From assembly GCF_900177665.1 (NCBI RefSeq), contig NZ_FXAW01000004.1, positions 186,001 through 250,000 of the forward strand: a DNA stretch of 64,000 nt, given 5' to 3'. The notes beneath the pieces are model-generated. The model was not told the origin of the DNA and made no database searches. It saw only the letters and a list, made by a program, of their open reading frames with translations. The position numbers and the translations under genes were made by a program. Of the stretch, positions 1 through 10,756 are shown piece after piece (the first letter of the stretch is position 1; each line of letters opens with the position of its first letter). Source of the DNA: Marivirga sericea. GTDB taxonomy: Bacteria > Bacteroidota > Bacteroidia > Cytophagales > Cyclobacteriaceae.

Positions 1-484
1 AAAACTTTTCATTAGCTCCAAATTTCAAATTTGTTCCCCTCTCATACAATTTTGGTATTTCCCCTTTTGGTTTACCAGGAGTTACTCCAAACGGAATAAA
101 GGAATCAATTTCAAGCACTCCCATCTTAACTACTTCTCTCTTAAACTCATGTTCATCCTTAGGTAAATTATAAACCTGTATTTCATCCAATTGAATTATT
201 TCAGGAGTTAATAAAATAGATTGAAAATCTATCTTCTCAATAATTCTAAACTCTGATTTAAACCCTACAAAAGTAATTCTCAAAGTGTCGCCAACTTTAC
301 CTAATATTCTAAACTTCCCTTCCTCGGAGCTAAAATCTACCTCATCATTCGCAACATTTAATAGATGCGCTCCAGCAATTGGCTTATAATTCTCAGAAGA
401 ATAAACTACACCTTCAATATGATTTTGACAGAAGGAAGAAAAATGAATAATCAATAATAAGGTTGACAGATAATAAATACGCAT
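1..484 (-). CDS. Secreted protein with carboxypeptidase-regulatory-like domain (partial, C terminus outside window)
   Basis: Only the first 161 residues are present; the gene reads leftward off the window edge. It starts with a signal peptide (hydrophobic residues about 3-17, then SFCQN) and runs directly into a small beta-sandwich of the carboxypeptidase regulatory-like type, visible as EGVVYSSENYKPIAGAHLL and, later, DTLRITFVGFKSE. In Bacteroidota this domain is found at the N terminus of TonB-dependent receptors and of free-standing secreted proteins, so the missing part decides the function. The ATG lies 29 bp downstream of the rmuC stop on the same strand, so the two may be cotranscribed. 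The domain call is from visible pattern only. Confidence 0.75.
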   Translation of the reverse strand, partial: MRIYYLSTLLLIIHFSSFCQNHIEGVVYSSENYKPIAGAHLLNVANDEVDFSSEEGKFRILGKVGDTLRITFVGFKSEFRIIEKIDFQSILLTPEIIQLDEIQVYNLPKDEHEFKREVVKMGVLEIDSFIPFGVTPGKPKGEIPKLYERGTNLKFGANEKF

Positions 485-513
485 TTAAAACAAACGTACT
501 TACTTTTTCAATA

Positions 514-1842
514 TTACTCAGCTGACCTATCTAACAATCTCTTATCAATATTTTTGGTGGTTTTAGCCCCCAGTTCTCTAAGGATCTCAGTCCTTCTTAC
601 TAGGTTGCCCTTACCGTCATAAAGCTTCTTCATTGCATCTGAATAACTATTTTGCGTAGTTTTAAGATTATTACCAACCTTAAGCAAATCATCTGTGAAA
701 TTGGTGAATTTATCATAAAGAGCCCCTGCCTGAGTTGCAATTTCAATCGCATTTTTATTTTGTAAATCTTGTTTCCAAATATAGGAAATCGTCCTAAGAG
801 TAGCCATCAGGGTGGTTGTAGAAACCAATACTATATTTTTATCCAGTGCTTTCTCATACAAACTTTGATCTTCTTTCAGCGCAATTGTTAATGCAGGCTC
901 ATTTGCAATAAACATTAATACGTAATCCGGTTGATTAATATCATAAAGATTCTGGTAGTTTTTATCTCCCAATGTTTTTATGTGGGAATAAATACTATCA
1001 AGATGATTCTTTAGAAAGCGACTTTGCTTTTCATCATCTTCAGCATCAAAGTAATTGCTATATGCAGTTAAAGAAACCTTTGAATCTAAAACTAAATATT
1101 TATCATCTGGCATTTTGATGATGTAATCTAGTCGCTGGTTATCTCCCTCCTCATTCTTATAATTTTTCTCCTTCTCGTAATGTACTCCCTTTTGCAACCC
1201 TACCTTTTCTAAGATGGCTTCTAACTGCATCTCCCCCCAATTTCCTTGTGATTTAGAATCCCCTTTTAGAGCTCTTGTTAAGTTCTCGGCTTCTTTTGTT
1301 ATTTGAAGATTTAATTCTTTCAAGGAAGTGATCTGCTCCTTTAATGCGCTATTCCAAATTAGATTTTCTTTATTGCTTTTCTCTACTTTTTCTTCAAATT
1401 TATCTATCTTTTCCCGTAGCGGATTTAGCAATTCCCCAATATTTGTTTTATTCTGTTCTGTGAATTTTTTACTCTTTTCTTCAAAGATCTCTTGAGCCAA
1501 ATTTTTGAATTCGTTTTTAAATTGCTGTTGCAATTCTGCTAATTCAGTTTTATGTTCTTCTAATTTAATTTTAAGGTTTTTATAATCAGACTCAACGGTA
1601 GATAATTGTCTATTTAACTGAACATTCTTTTCTCGTTCCTGAGAATGCGCATTTTTTTCTTCTTTTAACTCTCCTAATAGGCTATCCTTCTGACTTTTTG
1701 CTACGCTAAGCTCAGTTAGAGCCTGTTGCTTTTCATCTTTTAAAACAGCTAATTCTCCTCCATTACTATTTTGAGATTTAAGAATGAAGTAAGCCAAAAT
1801 ACCTCCAACTACTAATCCGACCACTACTGCTATGATTTCCAT
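514..1842 (-). CDS. rmuC: DNA recombination protein RmuC
   Basis: RmuC-family protein, thought to be a membrane-anchored nuclease-like factor that limits DNA rearrangement at inverted repeats. The 442 residues begin with one membrane anchor (about 2-21), followed by a long Lys/Glu-rich coiled coil (about 35-190) and the RmuC core, where GNWGE (200-204) and VLDSKVS (251-257) match the conserved PD-(D/E)XK-like core. Length is normal for the family. It lies behind the tonB terminator, so it probably has its own promoter in the 1843-1940 gap. Confidence 0.93.
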   Translation of the reverse strand: MEIIAVVVGLVVGGILAYFILKSQNSNGGELAVLKDEKQQALTELSVAKSQKDSLLGELKEEKNAHSQEREKNVQLNRQLSTVESDYKNLKIKLEEHKTELAELQQQFKNEFKNLAQEIFEEKSKKFTEQNKTNIGELLNPLREKIDKFEEKVEKSNKENLIWNSALKEQITSLKELNLQITKEAENLTRALKGDSKSQGNWGEMQLEAILEKVGLQKGVHYEKEKNYKNEEGDNQRLDYIIKMPDDKYLVLDSKVSLTAYSNYFDAEDDEKQSRFLKNHLDSIYSHIKTLGDKNYQNLYDINQPDYVLMFIANEPALTIALKEDQSLYEKALDKNIVLVSTTTLMATLRTISYIWKQDLQNKNAIEIATQAGALYDKFTNFTDDLLKVGNNLKTTQNSYSDAMKKLYDGKGNLVRRTEILRELGAKTTKNIDKRLLDRSAE

Positions 1843-1940
1843 GATATTACTATTATAAAGATGCTCTTAAGAAAAAACAAAATTAAAGATTCAAAAAGAT
1901 AGATTTCCATAAATCCTGAAAAGTATTTTGAAGAGGGCAT

Positions 1941-1970
1941 AAAAAAAGCCGGATAAACCGGCTTTCTTTC
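1941..1970 (-). terminator. Rho-independent terminator of tonB
   Basis: On the minus strand an 8-bp perfect stem (AAAGCCGG / CCGGCTTT, plus-strand arms 1945-1952 and 1958-1965) with a 5-nt loop is followed by a T-run. It lies about 30 bp after the tonB stop and separates tonB from rmuC. Confidence 0.85.
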
Positions 1971-2000
1971 ATATGTATATGTAAATATGTAAAAGTTCTA

Positions 2001-2681
2001 TTAATTCAATACGAATCTTATAGGAATTACCCTTTGAGATCGTACAGCTCTACCTCTCTGTCTACCTGGTGTCCATTTAGGAGAGTTTTTCACTACTTCA
2101 ACAGCTACTTCATCACAACCTCCACCTATACCTTTAACAGCAGTTACGTCTGTTAAGGAACCATCTCTCTCGATTACGAACTGCACATAAACTACCCCTT
2201 CTATACCCATTCTTTGTGCTTGTCTTGGATACTTATCGGATAATTGGTTAGCAACATAATCATAGAATGCTTGGATACCCCCAGAAGGCTCAGCTTGTTG
2301 CTCTACAATCTGGAAAACCTTGTCTACTTCCTCTTCTTCACCTTCATCTTCAAAGACTATATCTTCAATTGCATCATCCTGATTCATATCCATATCTAAA
2401 TCAAGCTCGATATCTTCTTCAATTTCTTCTTCATCAGGTATCTCAATGATTTCAGGAAGTTTTACTTTTGGTGGCGGTGGCGGTGGTTGCTCCGTTGGTG
2501 GAATCTCCATGATATCCTCCATGTCATCAGTCACCGTACCTAAGTCCATGGCCGGCCCATCATCATAAAATTTGTACTCAAAAGCAAAAAACACCAAGGA
2601 TATGGATATAACCAATCCTATGTTCAAAAAAAGCGTTGACTTTTTGTTGATGTCAGCTTTCGGATTCTTTTTAAGTTCCAT
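2001..2681 (-). CDS. tonB: Energy transducer TonB
   Basis: TonB links the inner-membrane proton motive force (through ExbB/ExbD) to outer-membrane TonB-dependent receptors. The 226 residues show a short basic cytoplasmic start, one membrane anchor (about 16-36), a proline run (PTEQPPPPPPK, about 62-72), an unusually acidic linker (about 80-120, mostly Asp/Glu) and a C-terminal TonB domain (about 140-226) with GIEGVVYVQFVIERDG and a terminal RVIPIRFVLN. No exbB/exbD neighbours are present in the window. The acidic rather than basic periplasmic linker is notable but occurs in Bacteroidota TonB proteins. Confidence 0.93.
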   Translation of the reverse strand: MELKKNPKADINKKSTLFLNIGLVISISLVFFAFEYKFYDDGPAMDLGTVTDDMEDIMEIPPTEQPPPPPPKVKLPEIIEIPDEEEIEEDIELDLDMDMNQDDAIEDIVFEDEGEEEEVDKVFQIVEQQAEPSGGIQAFYDYVANQLSDKYPRQAQRMGIEGVVYVQFVIERDGSLTDVTAVKGIGGGCDEVAVEVVKNSPKWTPGRQRGRAVRSQRVIPIRFVLN

Positions 2682-2765
2682 AATTAAACATCGTTTAGAT
2701 AGTAAAACTATTATTTAATGAATTAAATTCAAATTATACTTATAATCTTTTTGAAAAATTTGAAT

Positions 2766-3137
2766 TTAAATTTTATAAATCACATAAAATACAAACCATC
2801 CTGCAAAAACTCCAATCGTATTTGCAAGAATGTCTAGTGGTTCAAGACCACGATCTGGAATAAAGGTTTGCCCAATTTCTATGATCAACCCATATCCTAT
2901 ACTGAGCCCGATTGCTAAAGGCACAGCATAAAATCGAAAAAACAAGAAGGTATATTGTTTAGAAAAACCCAGAATAAAAAGGAAGCACAATACTGCAAAA
3001 ACAAAGAAATGGGCGATTTTATCAAAACTTAAGATTTCCCAAACATTTGTGACAGGCATTGATTCACCTGGCGTTAGGCCCAATAGTAAAATGAGCAAGA
3101 ACCAGATAATTCCAAACAGATTATACCTGAGAAACAT
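2766..3137 (-). CDS. VanZ-like family membrane protein
   Basis: Small membrane protein of 123 residues with four predicted helices (about 6-22, 40-58, 67-85 and 103-121). DKIAHFFVFAVL, GLIIEIGQ and the following LDILANTIGVFAG fit the VanZ-like family seen across Bacteroidota; the biochemical role is unknown. The ATG lies 2 bp after the gcvH stop, so it is almost certainly translated from the sprA-gcvH-vanZ transcript. The family is named for a teicoplanin resistance protein, but nothing here suggests a resistance role. Confidence 0.8.
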   Translation of the reverse strand: MFLRYNLFGIIWFLLILLLGLTPGESMPVTNVWEILSFDKIAHFFVFAVLCFLFILGFSKQYTFLFFRFYAVPLAIGLSIGYGLIIEIGQTFIPDRGLEPLDILANTIGVFAGWFVFYVIYKI

Positions 3138-3139
3138 TA

Positions 3140-3520
3140 CTACTCGCCTATCAATTCTTTATACTCTTCTGCCGACAACAACTTATCTACAGATGAAGGG
3201 TCGGAAAGTTTCAGTTTTATCATCCATCCTTTATCATAAGGATCATCATTTACAGACTCAGGTGCATCTTCTAAAGACTCATTAAACTCTAAGACTGTTC
3301 CTCCCACCGGCATAAACAAATCTGAAACTGTTTTCACAGCCTCTACCGTACCGAAAACTTCACCTTCATCTATTTCTTCATCAACCGTTTCTACTTCTAC
3401 ATAGACGATGTCACCTAGCTCACGCTGTGCAAAATCTGTTATACCGATATAGGCTTCATCACCTTCTACCCTCACCCATTCGTGATCTTTGGTGTACTTT
3501 AAATTGTCAGGAATATTCAT
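3140..3520 (-). CDS. gcvH: Glycine cleavage system H protein
   Basis: Lipoyl carrier of the glycine cleavage complex; it shuttles the aminomethyl group between the P, T and L proteins. The 126-residue length is standard. The lipoylation site is Lys63 within [13 protein letters not shown] and T subunit genes are not in the window; a dihydrolipoyl dehydrogenase (candidate L protein) is encoded far away at 32562. It sits between sprA and the VanZ-like gene. Proximity of gcvH to sprA recurs in Bacteroidota as far as I recall, but no functional link is known to me. Confidence 0.95.
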   Translation of the reverse strand: MNIPDNLKYTKDHEWVRVEGDEAYIGITDFAQRELGDIVYVEVETVDEEIDEGEVFGTVEAVKTVSDLFMPVGGTVLEFNESLEDAPESVNDDPYDKGWMIKLKLSDPSSVDKLLSAEEYKELIGE

Positions 3521-3594
3521 TCTTATTTAATTTTAAAATGGCTACTGATTAATATTTCTCCAAAATTACATTCTTTTTTCGGATGCAAAAATAA

Positions 3595-6500
3595 TTATTG
3601 CAATCCAAAGCGAACTTGTACACCAAAGGACGTATTTGTGGTTGGAAATGAGTTCTGAACCCTGGGTTCATTGAAGTTTCTTTGGAAATAAAAGTTCAGG
3701 TTTAGCCTATCATTAACTGTATAATTTACTGTCGGGCGAAGTTGGAAGTTTATTGTACCATCCACCAAAACATTTCGTCCATCGTCTAGAGTACGTTGAA
3801 CCACTTCTGTATCCCTTACAGTTATACTTAACTGCATGGTTAAGTCATTATCTAATGATACCGTCCTTCCTTTTACTTTGAAGGGTAGCGTAAAATTTGG
3901 GTCCGTAAAACCGATATCAATTACTATATCATTACTTTTCTGATCTGTGATTTGAGATGTTTCAGTACTTAGAGCGACATTCCTTTCCTTTTTGTATTCG
4001 AATTTTGCAGTTAATCTTCCTGAACTTCTTAAGCTTACACCAATCAAGGGTGAGAAGCGTTCAGAAATTAGCACTTGACCTATTGTATAAACTGGCAAGT
4101 AAAATCCACTGTCAGAAACAACGGATGGTAATGGATAATTTTCTATGTTGTTATTCAGGTTTATTTGACTCTCCGCGTTGTAAAAAGCATTATTAATGTA
4201 ATTATTAATAGTCAAAGTAGATACGTAGGCGTGACTTAAACTTACACTCGGGAAAACTTCCTTAACTGCTTTAATATTAGATAGTCCCTTATAATCGACT
4301 CTCCAATTAGGTAATGGTAATTTCGGAAATGGATTAGTTTTAATTTCATTAGGGGACGTCCCTGAGTAAGCTGCTAAAAAAGAAGGAATCAAAACATCTT
4401 GGTGATTGATTTGATATTCACCCCCATTCGGATTATTAGCAGATAATCTTTGTCTTAGTATTTCTCTGTTTTGACGGACCTCTTCAAATAGAGGAGAATT
4501 ATTTTCATCAGTTGCTACAAATGATGTATTGATCATATTGTAGCTCATTATATAATTCCCACTTCGTGTTGGTGTCAGATTTACAAAAGCATCCTCCTGA
4601 TCACTAAACCTGAATAACTCACTATAATTTTCATTTATGGTCCTATTAACATCCAACTGGATACTTAAATCTTTTGCTGGTTCAAGCGTTGCTTTCAGAT
4701 CAAGCGTTTTTGTAATGGATTGTGTATAAAAATTTGATTGTGAGTTTGACCTAGCTAACCAATTGTTTTCTGCAGCTCTGTATCGAATATTGGGGTCTTG
4801 ACTTCCTAGAATGAAAGGTAGACCAGGAGCTGTTAAAGAGGAATCTAAACCAAAAAGATAGGCTCTATTTCTAAAACCTGGTAGTAAGGTACCTCCCCGT
4901 TCGGAATAACTACCGGTGACGTTTTTCAATGACATGAGTAGTTTAAGAAACCCTTTCACTATCGGTGCCCCTGGTTGAGTCCAGGTGGTATCTTGTTCAT
5001 TAGCCCTTAGTCGTGGTGGGTTATTAATTCTATTCAGAATTTTTACCTTATTGTAGAGCTTATTCATATCCAATCGCGAATTCAATCCCCATTCACTACT
5101 GTTTTGAATCAAGTGACCTAAAGTGTCAATCTGATTTAAAGAACCCGAAGTCCAGTTAAAATCAACTTTATAACGAGCCTCAGCAGAAACCCAATCTGTA
5201 AAAGGAATCTTTCCTAAAGGTATTTGATATCCCGTTACAACGCTCTGGTCAAAATTCTTCATTCTCCCTAAATTCTGAAGATTAGTCAATATACTATCTC
5301 TCTTAGCTTCTGTATTTATTTCTCCCGCCTCTTCATCAATTATAGAAAATGCTCTTGCAGAATAGTTTACATTTAGATTCTCTGTTAAATTCCAATCTAA
5401 GTTATAACTCCTATTTAACGTAAAAGCCTTCTGGAATTGAGGTTCTATCCCTTCAATTCCCAGTCTGTCATTTCTCAACTGAGTTTTCACGTAACTCCTA
5501 TCCAAATCAGCACGTACCCCAAAAGTTGAAGGCAAAGGATTAATATTAATATCTTGAATTAATTGCAAATAAGGAGAATTTAAAAAACTAGCTTTCTTAA
5601 GAGGTGCAATACTGGCATTAGGAAATCCGTAATTGTAACCTACTGCGCCTTTGTAATTCCGTGTTTCAAAAACTGCCGTTTGTAAGTTACTCCTATTAAT
5701 ATCACTATACGCATATGTAAAATCAAAATTAGAAATAGCAAAAGGTAAGACGAGTTTATCGCTCTGTTTGCGTTCTTTTCTGACGTTTGTAAAATTGATA
5801 CTTCTTCTTACTTCCTGATCAATCACTAAATTTCTGTAAGCTTCTGCCTCTTCGACTGTTTCAAAGCTTTGCAACGCAGCAACTAGAGGAATATCAGGAT
5901 CTCTTGGATCAAAAAATGGGGTTGATGTGAAAGTTTGATAGCCTAAATATGTTGGGATTTTAATTCCTGACTCGTCCCCAAAAAATTTTCCTAAACTAAA
6001 ATTTGCAGAGATATCATAAGCTTGAATAGTTTCCCGAGATCTTTGCGCAATATTTTGTTCAATTCCACCAAAGCCAACTGTAGAATAATTAGTCCCCATA
6101 GTAATATTAGCAAAATCAGCTAGTTTGGCATTTATTGTGGCATTAGCAGCCCAACCATTGGTTTGATCAAAATCGGTCACTCGCATTTCATTAGCCCAAA
6201 CGCAAACATCTTGAGGTAGTGTCGTTCCACCATCCGGATTTCGAATCCCCACCATCATAGTTTGTAAAGAACTCATATCTGGTCTCCCCCTCACAGTCAG
6301 TGTATATTTACCAAACTGCTCAGAATAAGGTAATAGAATATTTTGGTTACCCAACACGCGATTTCTTCTTGATTTTAATTCATAAAGTCTGTTGATATCC
6401 AAATCAATTTCATTTTCCAATGGCCAAATATCTCTCGGATCAGTAGTTTGATAAGGTGTGATTTTAAGAGGAATTTCAATTTCATAATAATTATCATCAA

Positions 6501-9500
6501 AATCAGTACCTAGCCTTACAAAAGCTGTCACCGCATCATCATTGACATTTGCACCTTGAGCATGTAAAAACAATTTCAAAGTGTTATAATTGACTAAATC
6601 GAAATTCACATTTTTAAAGGCTGCTACTGCTTTTCCTTCCTCCAAATCTTCTACACATAATTGAATAGATTTTTCATTTTGACGCACCGGATTGGCTACC
6701 GCTGCTATATCTTGGTCCCGCGTAATTCCCGGTGGTAAAACATAAGGCACTTTACCAGGGCCGTTTTCTGAATTGGCCTCTATACTCACTGCAGAAATCA
6801 CCAGGTTAGAAGGTTTCTGTTCAGGTGTTTCAATTATTCCTGTCCTCGACAGGGATCCATCATATCTACGCCATTGAGAACCTACCAAGCGGAAATCTGC
6901 CATTCTTAAAACTACCGGCTGTTCAAAATCTGTCAAAATAGTTCTTACATATCGGATGGTTTTAAATCCTTGTATATCACCTTGAGTTCTTGTCGGATTT
7001 CTTACCGGAATTCGAAATAAATACCATTTTACATTTTCATTTTCACCGGAAGCAGTTACCTCATCCACTATATAGGGATTGCTAGATACATTCAGGTTAC
7101 TGGTTGTCAAAGGTACCTCATATTCATAATACTCCTCTAAGGTTGATACTGTTTTATCGTTATTCAAATCCTCCGAATCAGGATATCTGCTTCCAGAAGG
7201 ATTAAAATTCTCTCCACCTGATTCTGCCGGAGTGTTCCCCTCCATATTACTAAAGTTTTTATAGCGTTCTATGATAGGAGCTTCTCGCTCATCAAATTCG
7301 TCTCCAAGAAAATACCTGAAGTTATCGGCTGCTACATCGCTCAATATTCTATCTTTTGCCTCTTGAGAGATAGCAGCACTTGAATTTATTTCGTTTACAA
7401 AATCGCTATAGAATTCACCTTCCAAATCGTTTCTAATTCCATCCAGTCCTACGTCTTGATTAGCTCTTGCACTAGGATCAGTTGAAAATACATCTGTTAT
7501 AGGAGAATTTGAAGGGACTCGCCCTTGATCCGTAATATCTACTTCTGCTGCATTATCATAATTGGCAGGCAACCCATTTTCATAAGCTAGCTTATTATCA
7601 GGCAAAATATCTTCTGAGACACTGCCTAGATTAAAGAAAAGCTTCCCCCCTGTGGTATTATTAGTAGCATCTTCCGAGCCATCATCTACAACTCCTCGTT
7701 CTGTTTCAATGAACGGATCTAGTAACCAAAACTCTATATACTCAATATTATTTTTATCAAAATCGACCTCAGAAGTGATAGCACGGGTAATTCCACCCCA
7801 ATTTTGTCTTGGAGTCTTTAACAAACCATCGGAAGTCAAGTCACTGTTAAAGTTATACATCCCTCTTTCCTCTGGAAAGTAAGCCATGTCAAATGTTTGT
7901 TGAAGATTTATACCAATATTTCTATCCCGATTTTTATAAATTTCTTGAATAGCAACACTTCTACCGTAGTGATTTTGCTTTGCTGACTCAGAAATTTCCG
8001 GTAGATTTTGACCTGTAGTTTGATAAATTGTATTATCAATATTGTACCATGCTAATTTGGCTCGCTTTTTATTTTCACCATACTTTCCCTGTCCCATGAA
8101 CCGATTGTCTTCGGTCTTTGGAGGGGATGCCAAACTCCAACTAACAAAATCACTACCTAGATTATTCACCGTAACCGATTGTTCAAAGTCATCTAAATAA
8201 GCCGTTCCTTGCCCGTCTACTTGACTACTCGTACCAGGTATTAACTGAGCAAATTCTCCTCTCAGGGTTAGGGAAGATGGGGCTTTGGTATCAATAAATG
8301 GAATCAAATCAACCATCTTCGTTAAAAACGGCACTTCATCACTATAATTTAAATCAAGTCCCCATTTTGTGTTGCTCGAAGGTTCAGAGCCAATCGTATA
8401 TCGTGAGACCCCTAAAGGCCGTTGTGTATGGCGAAGCACTGTGGCTCCAATATTAATTTTATCGCTAACAACGTAATCAAACCTAGTTCCAATCAATGTT
8501 TTAGACTGAAAATTGAACATGTCTTCAGTTTCAAAATCTATATCTAGATCTCTACCTGAACTCAAAATTCCGTCATTCAAAATAATCACTCTTCCTAGAT
8601 TATAATCTACTCTGTAATCAATCCCTTCTTGAAGAGGAGTTCCGCCAGCACTAACCCTTACTGAGTTTTCTGCAATATTTAAACCAGGCAATGCGATTTC
8701 AGTAGATGATCCGCTTTCATATTGACCTTTTATAAAGAATTTATCCTTAGAAGTGAGCTGTTGTGCATCATTCTTGGTTGATTCATACAAAGTATTAAAA
8801 ACATATTTACTTTTAAAAGTCTGCTCATCTGGTCTAAATTGCTGATCTAAACTGCTTCCAAATGGCTCTAATACGGGAAATATGATTTTACCTTCCTGCT
8901 GATTAATCGTAAGTCCATTGATATAATCAAAGTTTCCATCTGGTTGCGGATCATTATTTTGATTTAAGCTATCCAGGTTAAATACTCGAAGCAAAGGAAT
9001 GTCTCGTAATGAACTCTCATGCAAACTTGGGTTATCCTGGCCTGTTCTATCATCTCTGTAGATTATTCTTAATTGAAAACCTTCCTGACTAATCTGATTT
9101 CCCTGAAGATTATAAATATTCTTCATCATCAAATCCCAAGTTGGAACATCAACGTTAATCTTCGAAGGCCTTAGCAACTTTAACAAAACAACGGCATCAT
9201 CAGATCTACTACCATAGTTTTCTGCCATTTCACCCACTTGATAACGTTGACCATTATAAGTATATTCATATGCTACTGCTAACATCTCATCATTCTGAAG
9301 CTGTCTCCTTAACGAAACATAGCCCAATTCTTTATTAAAATTATACTCTGTTGCATCTAGCTTCCTTGCAACATTAATAATTTCATAATCAACTGTGCGA
9401 GACAAGGATGGACTAGAAGTTTCTAGTGAATTAAGGAAAACATCGTAATTCTTATTGTAATTGTTAATTTCACCCCACAAGCTGTTAGCATCGTTATCTG

Positions 9501-10743
9501 TGGGATTATTATTAGAAACACCAGATTCTAAAAATTGACTTTGATTGATATTGTTAGGATTAGCTTCTCCTAAATCCATAAAAGCAGCTATTGATCGTAA
9601 ATTTTGGGTATTTGCAGTCCTATTTAAGATGTAAACCTCAACTCTTCTTATATCTAAACTAGAATTAACTCGAGGAAGCCCATTCAACCATCTCTCATAA
9701 TTATTTCTAAAAAAGTGACCTAAAAAGAAATGCCTATTTTCATCATAATCAGAGGATCTTACTTCAAACTCCTGCCTTTGAGAGCCTCCTTCTACTTTTA
9801 CGCTTTCTGCTTTTCCCCTTTGAGTAGAAGCTACACTGGTGACAAATAAATGACCAAACTGCATTTGCGTTTTCACACCAAAAAGGTTTTGTGCACCTGA
9901 CATCAAGGAATTATTAACTGGCATACTTACATTACCAATTTCGATTTTCTTTAGTATCTCTTCTTCATAACCAGTGTATTCTACTTTCAAATCGTTCTGA
10001 AAATCAAAAGAATTATTATTAGCAAAATTAGCAGTAACTGCAAGTTTTTCTCCGACCTTACCGACAGCGTTCATATTAATTTGCTGATCAAATTCAAAGC
10101 TTGAGTAGCGTTGTTGCTGAACTGGGAGATTGGGGTTTTCATTCCTTGTAAATCGTCCTCCAAAATCTAAGGTAATGAATCCGTTTGGTATTAATTCTAC
10201 AAAGCTTCCTCCAAAAAGTCGATCAAATACAGGGCTGACGTATAAAGGAGGAATCAACGATCGACCACTGACGGCACTTTCCCCATCTAATCCTAAGGAA
10301 CGCTCTCTCCAATATTCCTTTAAAATTCTATCATCTTGGTAATTTGAAAATTCATCATATGACATTGATGAAGTAGGTCGAAAATCGATATCTCCTATAG
10401 TTTCATATATGGAATAATTAAAGCCTGTATCAATTTCTACATTAAGATTTAATGCTGCAGGATCTTCCAATAATAAAGGGCTATTACCTAAATCATTCGA
10501 AAAGGGATCGCCATATCTATCTTGAACCTGATAGGTGGGTCTTCTGCTGGGTTGGTATTTTCGTAAACTGTCAGCTTTGATACTATCTGTTTTTGATTTG
10601 ACGGTATCCTGAGATTGCTGAACTTGCTGAAACATTTCAAAAACATTCTCGTTACTTTTTGAGAATAGGTTTTGATGCCCCCCAATAGAAAGGGAAAAAA
10701 TAAAAACTACCCGTAAAAGAAGTTGAAAGCTTCTACTTTGCAA
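3595..10743 (-). CDS. sprA: T9SS outer-membrane translocon SprA/Sov
   Basis: At 2382 residues this is by far the largest gene here. SprA (Sov in Porphyromonas) is the single-chain 36-strand beta-barrel pore of the type IX secretion system, needed for export of cargo with C-terminal sorting domains and, in many relatives, for gliding. Visible support: an N-terminal hydrophobic signal (about 7-22), repeated beta-rich blocks such as ELGYVSLRRQLQNDEMLAVA and GIDYRVDYNLGRVIILNDG, a long run of barrel-like alternating strands, and a C terminus NTSFGVQVRFGLQ. The start codon is TTG at 10741-10743, 13 bp after the ruvA stop; no upstream ATG is in frame. Other T9SS genes in the window are the PorE-like gene (27676) and one cargo gene (26233). 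Confidence 0.96.
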   Translation of the reverse strand: MQSRSFQLLLRVVFIFSLSIGGHQNLFSKSNENVFEMFQQVQQSQDTVKSKTDSIKADSLRKYQPSRRPTYQVQDRYGDPFSNDLGNSPLLLEDPAALNLNVEIDTGFNYSIYETIGDIDFRPTSSMSYDEFSNYQDDRILKEYWRERSLGLDGESAVSGRSLIPPLYVSPVFDRLFGGSFVELIPNGFITLDFGGRFTRNENPNLPVQQQRYSSFEFDQQINMNAVGKVGEKLAVTANFANNNSFDFQNDLKVEYTGYEEEILKKIEIGNVSMPVNNSLMSGAQNLFGVKTQMQFGHLFVTSVASTQRGKAESVKVEGGSQRQEFEVRSSDYDENRHFFLGHFFRNNYERWLNGLPRVNSSLDIRRVEVYILNRTANTQNLRSIAAFMDLGEANPNNINQSQFLESGVSNNNPTDNDANSLWGEINNYNKNYDVFLNSLETSSPSLSRTVDYEIINVARKLDATEYNFNKELGYVSLRRQLQNDEMLAVAYEYTYNGQRYQVGEMAENYGSRSDDAVVLLKLLRPSKINVDVPTWDLMMKNIYNLQGNQISQEGFQLRIIYRDDRTGQDNPSLHESSLRDIPLLRVFNLDSLNQNNDPQPDGNFDYINGLTINQQEGKIIFPVLEPFGSSLDQQFRPDEQTFKSKYVFNTLYESTKNDAQQLTSKDKFFIKGQYESGSSTEIALPGLNIAENSVRVSAGGTPLQEGIDYRVDYNLGRVIILNDGILSSGRDLDIDFETEDMFNFQSKTLIGTRFDYVVSDKINIGATVLRHTQRPLGVSRYTIGSEPSSNTKWGLDLNYSDEVPFLTKMVDLIPFIDTKAPSSLTLRGEFAQLIPGTSSQVDGQGTAYLDDFEQSVTVNNLGSDFVSWSLASPPKTEDNRFMGQGKYGENKKRAKLAWYNIDNTIYQTTGQNLPEISESAKQNHYGRSVAIQEIYKNRDRNIGINLQQTFDMAYFPEERGMYNFNSDLTSDGLLKTPRQNWGGITRAITSEVDFDKNNIEYIEFWLLDPFIETERGVVDDGSEDATNNTTGGKLFFNLGSVSEDILPDNKLAYENGLPANYDNAAEVDITDQGRVPSNSPITDVFSTDPSARANQDVGLDGIRNDLEGEFYSDFVNEINSSAAISQEAKDRILSDVAADNFRYFLGDEFDEREAPIIERYKNFSNMEGNTPAESGGENFNPSGSRYPDSEDLNNDKTVSTLEEYYEYEVPLTTSNLNVSSNPYIVDEVTASGENENVKWYLFRIPVRNPTRTQGDIQGFKTIRYVRTILTDFEQPVVLRMADFRLVGSQWRRYDGSLSRTGIIETPEQKPSNLVISAVSIEANSENGPGKVPYVLPPGITRDQDIAAVANPVRQNEKSIQLCVEDLEEGKAVAAFKNVNFDLVNYNTLKLFLHAQGANVNDDAVTAFVRLGTDFDDNYYEIEIPLKITPYQTTDPRDIWPLENEIDLDINRLYELKSRRNRVLGNQNILLPYSEQFGKYTLTVRGRPDMSSLQTMMVGIRNPDGGTTLPQDVCVWANEMRVTDFDQTNGWAANATINAKLADFANITMGTNYSTVGFGGIEQNIAQRSRETIQAYDISANFSLGKFFGDESGIKIPTYLGYQTFTSTPFFDPRDPDIPLVAALQSFETVEEAEAYRNLVIDQEVRRSINFTNVRKERKQSDKLVLPFAISNFDFTYAYSDINRSNLQTAVFETRNYKGAVGYNYGFPNASIAPLKKASFLNSPYLQLIQDININPLPSTFGVRADLDRSYVKTQLRNDRLGIEGIEPQFQKAFTLNRSYNLDWNLTENLNVNYSARAFSIIDEEAGEINTEAKRDSILTNLQNLGRMKNFDQSVVTGYQIPLGKIPFTDWVSAEARYKVDFNWTSGSLNQIDTLGHLIQNSSEWGLNSRLDMNKLYNKVKILNRINNPPRLRANEQDTTWTQPGAPIVKGFLKLLMSLKNVTGSYSERGGTLLPGFRNRAYLFGLDSSLTAPGLPFILGSQDPNIRYRAAENNWLARSNSQSNFYTQSITKTLDLKATLEPAKDLSIQLDVNRTINENYSELFRFSDQEDAFVNLTPTRSGNYIMSYNMINTSFVATDENNSPLFEEVRQNREILRQRLSANNPNGGEYQINHQDVLIPSFLAAYSGTSPNEIKTNPFPKLPLPNWRVDYKGLSNIKAVKEVFPSVSLSHAYVSTLTINNYINNAFYNAESQINLNNNIENYPLPSVVSDSGFYLPVYTIGQVLISERFSPLIGVSLRSSGRLTAKFEYKKERNVALSTETSQITDQKSNDIVIDIGFTDPNFTLPFKVKGRTVSLDNDLTMQLSITVRDTEVVQRTLDDGRNVLVDGTINFQLRPTVNYTVNDRLNLNFYFQRNFNEPRVQNSFPTTNTSFGVQVRFGLQ

Positions 10744-10756
10744 AATACAATTTAGT